From Gammaproteobacteria bacterium (lineage in GTDB: Bacteria > Pseudomonadota > Gammaproteobacteria > Thiohalobacterales > Thiohalobacteraceae): 64,000 bases of DNA. Positions within the stretch are counted from its first letter, which is position 1, and every line of letters starts with the position of its first letter. Below, piece after piece: positions 57,185 through 64,000 of this stretch. The translations under genes and the position numbers were made by a program. The stretch is from contig JAIOJV010000016.1 in NCBI GenBank assembly GCA_019911805.1, positions 1 to 64,000 of the forward strand, given 5' to 3'. Below the pieces are notes generated by a model. That model was not told the origin of the DNA. It ran no database searches and saw only the letters and a list, made by a program, of their open reading frames with translations.

Positions 57185-57796
57185 ATGCGGACACTGCGTC
57201 TAATCCTGATCACGCTCACGCTGGCATTAGTGCTGGCGCCACCGGCACCGGCCGGGACGACGCCGACCGAGCTGGTGTTCGGTGTGGCCGATCAGGTCGT
57301 CGCGCGCCTGCGCGAAGGCCAGCCTCTCAACGACAACCAGGCCTATGACCTGGTGGATGACCTCATCCTCCCGCATCTCGATTTTGAGGCCTTTTCGCGG
57401 CTCACATTGGGCAAACACTGGCGCCAGGCGAGCCCGGAACAGCGTGTGGCCTTCACGCACGAGTTCAAGTCGATGCTGATACATACCTACGCGAGTTCGC
57501 TGAACACCTATGCGGGTGAGGCCTTCGAGCATGTCGGGGAGCGTAACGAGGGGGACGACCGCGTACTGGTGCAGACACGCTTCGTCCGCAGCCATGGCGA
57601 GCCCGTGCGCGTCGATTATCGCCTGCACCGGCGTGACGGTGAGTGGAAGATCTACGATGTGGTCATCGAAGGCGTGAGTATGGTGCTCAACTACCGCGCG
57701 AGCTTCGGCGAGGAGATCAGCCGCGGCGGGCTGGACAAACTCATCCAGCGCATGGCGAGCCACCAGGAGCAGCTGCCGGGTGTGAAGATTCCGTAG
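57185..57796 (+). CDS. MlaC/Ttg2D family phospholipid-binding protein
   Basis: A 203-residue periplasmic protein. A Sec signal peptide (LILITLTLALVLAPPAPAG) is followed by the MlaC/Tol_Tol_Ttg2 fold with LVDDLILPHLDFEAFSRLTLGKHWRQASPEQ and a GVSMVLNYRASFGEEI tail. MlaC shuttles phospholipid between MlaA and the MlaFEDB transporter. GAGGAGG lies before the ATG. None of mlaABDEF is in the window, so this is an orphan copy or a functional variant. Confidence 0.9.
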   Translation: MRTLRLILITLTLALVLAPPAPAGTTPTELVFGVADQVVARLREGQPLNDNQAYDLVDDLILPHLDFEAFSRLTLGKHWRQASPEQRVAFTHEFKSMLIHTYASSLNTYAGEAFEHVGERNEGDDRVLVQTRFVRSHGEPVRVDYRLHRRDGEWKIYDVVIEGVSMVLNYRASFGEEISRGGLDKLIQRMASHQEQLPGVKIP

Positions 57797-57978
57797 CACA
57801 CCGATGGAAGGCCCCAGGGCAGGGCCGCCCACGGATCCCGACCTGTGGCAGCAGGATGAATCGATTTTTGGCCAGCGTGATGCGCCGCGCGGGTCGCACG
57901 GACGTGCACCAGGACGACGCCAGGGCGATACCAGAATAACTCAGGAATGACTCCGGGACGGCGCTCGGAACGACGCGG

Positions 57979-58359
57979 CTACGCCACTTGCACCGGGATG
58001 TCGTGGCCCATGCGGACAATCTGATTACGCTCGTTCAGATAGACCAGTGTCGGCTTGAAGCTCACCGCCTCCTGCTGGCTGAGAATGGCGTAGCTGCAGA
58101 TGATGACACGGTCGCCGGGGGCGGCCTTGTGGGCGGCGGCACCGTTCACGGAAACGATACCCGAGCCCTCCTGGGCGCGGATGGCATAGGTCGTAAGACG
58201 CGCGCCATTGGTCTTGTTATAGATATGGATCTGCTCGTATTCGCGGATCCCGGCCGTATCCAGCAACAGACCATCGATCGCGCAGGACCCTTCATACTCG
58301 AGCTCGGAGTGGGTCACGCAGGCGTGGTGAAGCTTGGCTTTCAGCAGGGTCAATTGCAT
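57979..58359 (-). CDS. panD: Aspartate 1-decarboxylase
   Basis: A 126-residue pyruvoyl enzyme making beta-alanine for pantothenate. Self-cleavage occurs between Gly24 and Ser25 in [10 protein letters not shown]. The start at 58359 gives [16 protein letters not shown]. It ends the folK-dNK-panB-panC-panD order. Confidence 0.97.
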   Translation of the reverse strand: MQLTLLKAKLHHACVTHSELEYEGSCAIDGLLLDTAGIREYEQIHIYNKTNGARLTTYAIRAQEGSGIVSVNGAAAHKAAPGDRVIICSYAILSQQEAVSFKPTLVYLNERNQIVRMGHDIPVQVA

Positions 58360-58457
58360 GGCGAATGGGAGAGACTGCGGTTGCGGAGATGGGATTATCT
58401 CCGATCGGCGCAGGGGGTGCAATCGACGTCGGTCAAGACTGCAGAAATCACGCCCTA

Positions 58458-59303
58458 CTACAGAGAAATCCGCAGGTTATCGATCAGGCGCGTCACCCCC
58501 AGGCGGACTGCGGCGAGAATCACCAAGTGTGCGTCGCCCGCCGCGGCCGGCTGCAGGTCGGGGCGGCGGATACTGACATAATCCGTGTGGAACCCCTCGG
58601 TCCTCAGGACGTACTCCGCGGCCCGCTCCAGCGCCTCGAAATCCCGCTCACCCGCGCGCAGCTGGTCCGCCACGTCGTTCAGTGTCTGTGCCAGCAACGG
58701 TGCCAGGGCGCGCTGCGTGGCTGTAAGATAACGGTTGCGGGAACTCATCGCCAGGCCATCCGACTCGCGTACCGTCGGCACACCGACCACCGCGATGGGC
58801 CAGCCCAGATCCGCGACCATGCGCCGGATGACAGCGAGCTGCTGATAGTCCTTCTCGCCGAACACCGCCACGTGCGGCTGCACCAGGTTGAACAGCCGCG
58901 CCACCACCGTGGTCACGCCGTCGAAATGCCCCGGCCGATGGGCGCCCTCCAGCATATCGCCCAGCACGGGCACCGACACCCGTGTCAGCGTCACCAGTGG
59001 CCGCGGGTACATGGTCTCGACACTGGGTAGGAACGCGACATCGGCACCCGCGTCCTCGAGCGCCGCGCAGTCGGCCTCCGGCGTGCGTGGATAGCGCGCG
59101 AAATCCTCGTCCGGGCCGAACTGCAGTGGATTGACGAAGATGCTCGCCACCGTACGATCCGCCTGCGTGCGTGCGGTTTCGACCAGCCGCAGATGCCCGG
59201 CGTGCAGATTGCCCATGGTCGGCACGAAGGCGATGCACGCGCCCTCGGCGTGCCATTGCGCCAGCGTACGGCGCAGGGTCTCGATGCTGTCGGTTCGGAT
59301 CAT
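58458..59303 (-). CDS. panC: Pantothenate synthetase
   Basis: A 281-residue ATP-dependent ligase joining pantoate and beta-alanine. HIGH-type motif is in [15 protein letters not shown], and [21 protein letters not shown] and [15 protein letters not shown] follow the family. It lies between panB and panD; its start is 45 bp from the panB stop. Confidence 0.97.
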   Translation of the reverse strand: MIRTDSIETLRRTLAQWHAEGACIAFVPTMGNLHAGHLRLVETARTQADRTVASIFVNPLQFGPDEDFARYPRTPEADCAALEDAGADVAFLPSVETMYPRPLVTLTRVSVPVLGDMLEGAHRPGHFDGVTTVVARLFNLVQPHVAVFGEKDYQQLAVIRRMVADLGWPIAVVGVPTVRESDGLAMSSRNRYLTATQRALAPLLAQTLNDVADQLRAGERDFEALERAAEYVLRTEGFHTDYVSIRRPDLQPAAAGDAHLVILAAVRLGVTRLIDNLRISL

Positions 59304-59347
59304 GGCGGCCCGTGTTGAAGGCTTTTGATCGCACAAACAATCCACAC

Positions 59348-60160
59348 TCAGAAGCAATGCTCCGGCGCAGGAAAGCTGCCGTCCTGGACGGCCCGGAGGT
59401 AGGCCTCGACGGCAGCCTGGATGCTGCCGGCGCCGGCCATGAAATCCCTGGCGAATCTGGGCGCTTTACCAGGCGTGATGCCAAGCATGTCCTGCAGGAC
59501 CAGTACCTGGCCGTCGCACTCGGGACCGGCACCGATGCCGATCACCGGCATGCTGACGGCGCGGGTGATCTCGCCAGCCAGTGCCGCCGGCACGCACTCC
59601 AGCACCAGCAGCGCGGCACCGGCGGACTCCAGGCCGCGCGCATCCTCGAGGATGGCGTGCGCCGCCTCGCGCTCGCGTCCCTGGACGCGGTAGCCACCGA
59701 GCTGGTGCACCGATTGTGGCAACAGCCCCAGGTGGCCGCAGACCGGGATGCCCTGCTGTACCAGATCGTGAACGATCTCGGTGACCCGCGCACCGCCTTC
59801 GAGCTTGACCATCTGCGCCCCGCCTTCGCGCATCAATCGCGCGGCGTTGGCCAGCGCCGCGCGCACGTCCGCATAGGTCATGAATGGCATATCCACCACG
59901 CGCAGGGCACGGCGTGCCCCGCGGGCGACGGCGGCGGCATGGTAGATCATGTCATCCAGCGTCACCGGCAGCGTCGATTCCCGTCCCTGTACCACCATAC
60001 CGAGCGAGTCACCGACGATGATCATGTCCACGCCAGCCGCGTCGATCAGCCGGGCGAAGCCGGCGTCATAGGCGGTGAGGCAGGTGATCTTCTCGCCGGC
60101 CGCCTTCATACGCGCGAGGCTGGCGCGGGTGACAGGCTGACTGGGGTTGTGACTGCTCAT
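59348..60160 (-). CDS. panB: 3-methyl-2-oxobutanoate hydroxymethyltransferase
   Basis: A 270-residue barrel enzyme, first committed step of pantothenate synthesis. Motifs ITCLTAYDAGFARLIDAAGVD, VGDSLGMVVQG and VIGIGAGPECDGQVLVLQDMLG are typical. It follows the deoxynucleoside kinase by 44 bp. Confidence 0.97.
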   Translation of the reverse strand: MSSHNPSQPVTRASLARMKAAGEKITCLTAYDAGFARLIDAAGVDMIIVGDSLGMVVQGRESTLPVTLDDMIYHAAAVARGARRALRVVDMPFMTYADVRAALANAARLMREGGAQMVKLEGGARVTEIVHDLVQQGIPVCGHLGLLPQSVHQLGGYRVQGREREAAHAILEDARGLESAGAALLVLECVPAALAGEITRAVSMPVIGIGAGPECDGQVLVLQDMLGITPGKAPRFARDFMAGAGSIQAAVEAYLRAVQDGSFPAPEHCF

Positions 60161-60204
60161 GGCTGTGTGCCCTCATGTCGACGAGACCGCGTGGTGGCTG
60201 AAGT

Positions 60205-60855
60205 CTACAGGGAAACCGGCATGGGGTTGAAATAGTGCCGGCCACTGCCGAGGCGATGGATCTGCTCCAACAGCTCTGCATAGGCCGTCTCGTCATTGAT
60301 CAGATCGATGTGTGCGGCATTCACGATCAGCAACGGACAGGCGTCGAATTCGAAGAAGAACTTCGCGTAACCCTCGGACAGACGCTCCAGATAACCGGCA
60401 TCGATGTGCTGTTCGTAGACGATGCCACGTCGGGCAATGCGCCCGAGCAGCACGTCCACCGGCGCCTGCAGATAGATCACCAGATCCGGCATCGGGGCGT
60501 CCAGTGTCAGGTGGCCGTAGACCTGCTCGTAGAGCTTGTATTCCTGCTCGTCCAACGTCATGCGGGCGAACAGCTGATCCTTCTCGATCAGAAAATCTGC
60601 AACCCGCACCGGCCGGAACATGTCGCCCTGGCGCAGCTCCTGCATCTGGCGCGCGCGTTGCAACAGGAAGAACAACTGCGTGGACAATGCGCCCTGGCGC
60701 GGATTACGGTAGAAGCGTTCCAGGAACGGATTCTCCGCCGCATCCTCCAGCAGCAGTTCGCTGCCGAAGCTGTCCGCGAGCCGCCGCGCCAGGCTCGTCT
60801 TGCCCACCCCGATGGGCCCTTCGACCACGATGTAGCCGGGATTCGGTTCAATCAT
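60205..60855 (-). CDS. Deoxynucleoside kinase
   Basis: A 216-residue P-loop kinase of the deoxyadenosine/deoxyguanosine kinase family. Walker A is VEGPIGVGKTSLA at residues 12-24. The later RGIVYEQHIDAGYLERL segment carries the family Glu. It salvages deoxynucleosides; the exact preference is not clear. In many proteobacteria it sits between folK and panB, as here. Confidence 0.9.
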   Translation of the reverse strand: MIEPNPGYIVVEGPIGVGKTSLARRLADSFGSELLLEDAAENPFLERFYRNPRQGALSTQLFFLLQRARQMQELRQGDMFRPVRVADFLIEKDQLFARMTLDEQEYKLYEQVYGHLTLDAPMPDLVIYLQAPVDVLLGRIARRGIVYEQHIDAGYLERLSEGYAKFFFEFDACPLLIVNAAHIDLINDETAYAELLEQIHRLGSGRHYFNPMPVSL

Positions 60856-60888
60856 GCCTGCAGCTTCGCTATTCGATATTCGTTTTTA

Positions 60889-61068
60889 TTACCACGAAAT
60901 CCACAAAAAACCTGGCGGACAATTCCTTCCAGGAACGCTCGCCTGAATCCGTCATCCTGGTACATGCTGGGATCCAGTTCTGCGAATCTGTGGATTCCCA
61001 CTTCCACGTGATGGACGGGGCGCATTGTTCAGCATTCCCTCGGCAGCACTTTCGCGGATTTCGTGGTC
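60889..61068. repeat. Weak CCACGAAATCC palindrome between folK and dNK
   Basis: Short arms (60889-60904 and 61055-61068) are in opposite orientation around a 150-bp interior. It looks like a degraded member of the CACGAAGGA group. Confidence 0.5.
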
Positions 61069-61084
61069 ACCCGATCCGTCACAG

Positions 61085-61585
61085 TCACTTGCTGCCCCCC
61101 ACCAACCTTTCCAGACCCTCGGGCGGGCAGCGCGTCAGCAGGGCCGGCAGCGGGCCCAGGCCGGGGATGTCCAGGTCCGGCGCAAGTTCGGCCAGTGGAT
61201 AGAGCACAAAGTTGCGCGCGGCGATGCCTGGGTGTGGTACCTGCAGGCGGGCGCTGTCGATACGCCGGTCAGTGTAGAGGAGGATATCCAGATCGAGCGT
61301 GCGCGGCCCCCAGCGCTCGCCGCTGCGGTCGCGGCCGGCGCGTGCCTCGATTGCCTGCAGGGCATCGAGCAGCGTCTCGGGTGCGAGCCGCGTGTGCAGG
61401 CGCGCGACGGCATTGATATAGTCGGGCTGGCCCGGCGGCCCCATGGGTGCGCTGCGGTAGAGCTGCGAACATCCGGCGAGCTCGGTCTGCTCCAGCGCGG
61501 CCAGTGCGGCCAGACCGGCCCGCACCTGGCGCACCGGGTCATCGAGGTTGCTGCCCAGCCCCACGAAGACTGTCTCCGCGCCCAC
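61085..61585 (-). CDS. folK: 6-hydroxymethyl-7,8-dihydropterin pyrophosphokinase
   Basis: A 166-residue HPPK of folate synthesis. The family motifs GLGSNLDDP, the ERWGPRTLDLDILLYTD Mg-binding motif and the VPHPGIAARNFVLYPLAELAP segment are all present. It starts with GTG directly after the pcnB stop (61586), so the two are coupled. Confidence 0.95.
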   Translation of the reverse strand: MGAETVFVGLGSNLDDPVRQVRAGLAALAALEQTELAGCSQLYRSAPMGPPGQPDYINAVARLHTRLAPETLLDALQAIEARAGRDRSGERWGPRTLDLDILLYTDRRIDSARLQVPHPGIAARNFVLYPLAELAPDLDIPGLGPLPALLTRCPPEGLERLVGGSK

Positions 61586-62989
61586 CTAGCCGTCGCCGCC
61601 GTCCGTGCCGCCGGCATCGGTCGCGGCGGGGGACGCACGCGCTCCCGCATCCACCCCCTCTCCTTCGGTCTGGGACTTGGCGCCGTTGCGTCTGCGCCGC
61701 CGGCGCTTCTTGGCCTTCTTCTCGGGGGCCAGCATCGCCTCGCGCGCCTCGCCGGGCTGCTCCTGGAAGTCCGTCCACCACTGACAGAGCTCCAAATCCA
61801 CCTCGCCCGACTCGCCGCGCAGCAGCAGAAAATCGTAGGCGGCACGGAAGCGCGGGTGACTGACCAGCCGCAGCGGACGTCGCCCGCTGCGCTGCTCGAA
61901 GCGTGGCTGCAGCGACCAGATCTCGCGCATCGGCAGACTGAAACGCTTGGGGATGGCGGTGTGGCTGGCCTGTGCGTTGACGATCCAGTTGCCGGCCGCC
62001 TGCAGCGCGGCGAGATCGCCCAGCTCCTGAGCCGTTGCCCGCCAGCGTTTGAGCACCGGCGGCCACAGCAACGCGGCGAACAGAAACGCGGGCGTGACCG
62101 GCCGCCCGTCGGCGACGCGCTGGTCGGTATTTTCCAGCGCGCGGCCGATGAGAATCTGCGGGTGGCCATCGATCTCCTCGGCCAGCGCCGCCTCGGAGTC
62201 CGGAAACAGCTTGCCGAACAGACCGTAGTGGCGCAGCAGTCCGAAGCCGGTGAGGCCCTCGCCCGCCATGAACAGCTTGAGCACCTCTTCGTAGAGGCGC
62301 GCCGAAGAAATATCGAACAACAGATCCGACAGGACGGGGATGGGCGCGGCGGTGGCGTCATCGATACGAAAGCCGAGCTTGGCGGCGAAGCGCACCGCCC
62401 GCAGCATACGTACCGGGTCTTCGCGGTAGCGCGCCGTGGGATCGCCGATCAGGCGCAGCAGGCCGGCACGCAAATCGTCCATCCCACCGACGAAGTCACG
62501 CACCGAAAAATCGGCGATGTCGTAATACAGGGCGTTGACGGTGAAGTCGCGCCGCCAGGCGTCCTCCTCGAAGGTACCGTAGACATTGTCGCGGAGGATG
62601 CGCCCCTCGTCGGTCATAGTGAGCTCGGCGACGTCGTCCTCACCCGGCGCGTGCTGGCCGCGGAAGGTCGCCACTTCGATGACCTCGCGGCCGAAGACGA
62701 TATGGGCAAGCCGGAAGCGTCGGCCGATCAGCCGGCAGTTACGGAACAGCTGCCGCACCTCGTCGGGATGGGCGTCGGTGGCGACGTCGAAATCCTTGGG
62801 TTCGCGCCCGAGCAGCAGATCGCGCACCCCACCGCCGACGAGGCAGGCCTGATGGCCGGCATCCTTGAGGCGATACAGTACCTTCAGCGCATTCGGGCTG
62901 ATATTGGCGCGGGAGATCGCGTGTTCGGAGCGCGGGATGACGGTGGATGTGGGTGGATTGATCGCTGTTTCTTCCTGCTGAACGGTCAC
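61586..62989 (-). CDS. pcnB: Poly(A) polymerase I
   Basis: A 467-residue nucleotidyltransferase that adds 3' poly(A) tails which target RNAs for decay. Catalytic motifs CLVGGGVRDLLLGREPKDFDVATDA and RRDFTVNALYYD are present, and RYREDPVRMLRAVRFAAKLGF confirms the PcnB group. The C-terminal tail is rich in Lys/Arg (KKAKKRRRRRRNG), as is common. The start is a GTG at 62989 with no clear Shine-Dalgarno. pcnB-folK is the standard pair. Confidence 0.96.
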   Translation of the reverse strand: MTVQQEETAINPPTSTVIPRSEHAISRANISPNALKVLYRLKDAGHQACLVGGGVRDLLLGREPKDFDVATDAHPDEVRQLFRNCRLIGRRFRLAHIVFGREVIEVATFRGQHAPGEDDVAELTMTDEGRILRDNVYGTFEEDAWRRDFTVNALYYDIADFSVRDFVGGMDDLRAGLLRLIGDPTARYREDPVRMLRAVRFAAKLGFRIDDATAAPIPVLSDLLFDISSARLYEEVLKLFMAGEGLTGFGLLRHYGLFGKLFPDSEAALAEEIDGHPQILIGRALENTDQRVADGRPVTPAFLFAALLWPPVLKRWRATAQELGDLAALQAAGNWIVNAQASHTAIPKRFSLPMREIWSLQPRFEQRSGRRPLRLVSHPRFRAAYDFLLLRGESGEVDLELCQWWTDFQEQPGEAREAMLAPEKKAKKRRRRRRNGAKSQTEGEGVDAGARASPAATDAGGTDGGDG

Positions 62990-63011
62990 GACGAGGGCGG
63001 TTGCGGTCTGC

Positions 63012-63039
63012 TTGTACTCGCCCGACGCGCGCGTATAAT
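63012..63039 (+). promoter_or_regulatory. Sigma-70 promoter of tRNA-Glu
   Basis: TTGTAC (63012-63017) and a perfect TATAAT (63034-63039) are 16 bp apart. The sequence after the predicted start near 63046 is GC-rich (CGCTCAGCGCCCGG), typical of stringently controlled stable-RNA promoters. Confidence 0.7.
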
Positions 63040-63088
63040 ACCACCGCTCAGCGCCCGGGTGCAGTCGCCAGGCGCGGTTTCGCTCCGC

Positions 63089-63163
63089 TCCCTTCGTCTA
63101 GTGGTTAGGACGCTGGCCTCTCACGCCGGTAACAGGGGTTCGAATCCCCTAGGGAGCGCCATT
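63089..63163 (+). tRNA. tRNA-Glu (anticodon CTC)
   Basis: A 75-nt cloverleaf with encoded CCA. The acceptor stem pairs GCTCCCT (63089-63095) with AGGGAGC (63153-63159), and the anticodon stem is CTGGC/GCCGG around the loop CTCTCAC, giving anticodon CTC for GAG codons. The T arm is CAGGGGTTCGAATCCCCT. Body sequence matches bacterial tRNA-Glu. Confidence 0.97.
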
Positions 63164-63173
63164 TTCTCAGTGA

Positions 63174-63281
63174 GATACAAGAGTCAAGTTACAAGAGGCA
63201 AGTGAAAACCTGCGCCCGAATCCGCCGGCACAGGTACTCCATACCCTCGGAGACTGTTGTATCTTGCCACTTGTATCTTGC
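63174..63281. repeat. GATACAAG palindrome after tRNA-Glu
   Basis: Left arm 63174-63205 (GATACAAGAGTCAAG type) and right arm 63257-63281 (TTGTATCTTGCCACTTG type) are opposed around about 51 bp. It separates the convergent tRNA-Glu and DUF2173 genes and may end both transcripts. Confidence 0.85.
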
Positions 63282-63290
63282 TAACTGTTT

Positions 63291-63623
63291 TTAATAGGTT
63301 GCCGCATCGCGGAGCTCGCTCATGACGGTGTTCAGCGAGGTGTCGCGGTTGTCCACCAGGCAGACCAGATTCCCGACGCTGCACACCGACGCGCCGCCGC
63401 CGCGCACGATCCAGCCGCGCGGTGGGGTCCAGCCGCGGACCTGAGTGAACATGGAGAGCTGATCGACGTTGGCCTGCACCATGCGTTTGTACTCCAGCGC
63501 GAAGTGCGCCAGGCGCGTCATGTCGGAGTCGTCCAGCATACCGTAGCCCTCCAGCAGCGACCCGTCATCGCGGAACAGACAGATGGCCTGCACGCCATCG
63601 ATGGCCAGAAGACGTCGTATCAT
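63291..63623 (-). CDS. DUF2173 family protein, copy 2
   Basis: A 110-residue protein of the DUF2173 family (function unknown). It contains the pattern LLAIDGVQAICLFRDDGSLLEGYG...LAHFALEYKRMVQANVDQLSMFTQVRGWTP-type, followed by RGWIVRGGGASVCSVGNLVCLVDN. The fold may be roadblock-like. I associate this family with sulfur oxidisers, but that is recollection, not proof. It is the second gene of a tandem pair, 6 bp after the first. Confidence 0.75.
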   Translation of the reverse strand: MIRRLLAIDGVQAICLFRDDGSLLEGYGMLDDSDMTRLAHFALEYKRMVQANVDQLSMFTQVRGWTPPRGWIVRGGGASVCSVGNLVCLVDNRDTSLNTVMSELRDAATY

Positions 63624-63629
63624 GGCCGC

Positions 63630-63968
63630 CTACTCCGCCAGCGCCGCGTAGGCCTGTTCATAGTCCGCCTCTTCATTGCGCATGACGACGCCGCAGTTCT
63701 CCGTTGTCACTGCCGTCCAGTCGAAGCCCACCAGCGTGAAGCCCTGGATCGGATAGAAACCCTGTGCGCCGGTCACCTTCTCCCAGCCGCGCGCCTGCAT
63801 GGTGGCGATGGCGGTGTTGGCGACGCACACATGGCAGAGCAGATCGAGGCCCTCCGGTGTGAGCACGCTACCGGGGGCGATCCGGTGCATGCCCAGTTCA
63901 CCGCGATCGGAAAACTCGAAGGCGGCCAGCGCGCCGGGCAGATTCATCAGTCGCTGCAGATCAGGCAT
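63630..63968 (-). CDS. DUF2173 family protein, copy 1
   Basis: A 112-residue paralogue of the next gene. It begins MPDLQRLMNLPGALAAFEFSDRGELGMH, has LCHVCVANTAIATMQARGWEKVTG and YPIQGFTLVGFDWTAV, all in the DUF2173 pattern. GGAGG precedes the ATG by 10 bases. The pair diverges enough (low identity) that the copies may have separate roles. Confidence 0.78.
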   Translation of the reverse strand: MPDLQRLMNLPGALAAFEFSDRGELGMHRIAPGSVLTPEGLDLLCHVCVANTAIATMQARGWEKVTGAQGFYPIQGFTLVGFDWTAVTTENCGVVMRNEEADYEQAYAALAE

Positions 63969-64000
63969 AGGGATTCATCCTCCAGACAGGGAATACTGAT

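Overview
The window is 64 kb of GC-rich, gene-dense chromosome from a gammaproteobacterium. Three conserved blocks point there: lptB-rpoN-hpf-ptsN-hprK-rapZ-PTS, leuS-lptE-holA-(proA)-nadD-rsfS-rlmH-maf-rng-yhdP-nit-tldD, and lnt-corC-ybeY-phoH-miaB. Two tandem DUF2173 proteins (a family I associate with sulfur oxidisers), a lipoyl-ligase/DUF116 fusion and FNR-type promoter boxes suggest a facultatively anaerobic, probably sulfur-oxidising relative of the Chromatiales/Ectothiorhodospiraceae. That placement is inference. No prophage, transposase, CRISPR array or rRNA operon was seen.

Layout. 1-7.8 kb (+): LPS export ATPase, sigma-54, hibernation factor and a regulatory PTS (EIIA-Ntr, HprK, RapZ, EIIA-Man, HPr, EI) with no sugar permease. 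7.9-16.8 kb: MgtE; a convergent LplA-DUF116 fusion; a secreted NTF2-like protein; a regulatory region with FNR boxes and a possible small RNA; two c-di-GMP enzymes; DoxX. 16.8-36.1 kb (mostly -): PmbA, YjgA, TldD, nitrilase, YhdP, RNase G, Maf, RlmH, RsfS, NadD, ProA, HolA, LptE, LeuS. 36.2-46.5 kb: YbeL-like zinc ribbon, a PAS-GGDEF-EAL protein, RlmJ, Lnt, CorC, YbeY, PhoH, MiaB, RNase P RNA. 46.5-57.8 kb: a TPR-like protein, Pgi, Zwf, Gnd (all -), then GlgA, Ppc, beta-carbonic anhydrase and an orphan MlaC (+). 57.9-64 kb: PanD, PanC, PanB, dNK, FolK, PcnB (-), tRNA-Glu (+) and two DUF2173 genes (-).

The most striking feature is not a gene. Most gaps longer than about 100 bp hold an imperfect palindrome whose arms are short-period degenerate repeats (7-9 bp). 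The families are CACGAAGGA, CACGGAAA, CCAAGACG, GATACAAG, GTGAGGC and CCCGAAT types. Some copies share interior sequence, so they behave like dispersed elements. yjgA is bracketed by two inverted copies; lptE by a perfect 44-bp inverted repeat plus a 137-bp direct repeat. One element is nested inside another. Several genes take their stop codon or last residues from an element. All but one of the paired elements lie directly 3' of a gene, so they may act as transcript ends or mRNA-stabilising hairpins.

A second cluster of interest is 9.3-14.5 kb: three FNR-like boxes in 1.2 kb, one well placed for the LplA-DUF116 gene, one for a short terminator-ended transcript, and one upstream of a GGDEF/EAL protein. 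A canonical -24/-12 sigma-54 promoter also lies directly in front of rpoN.
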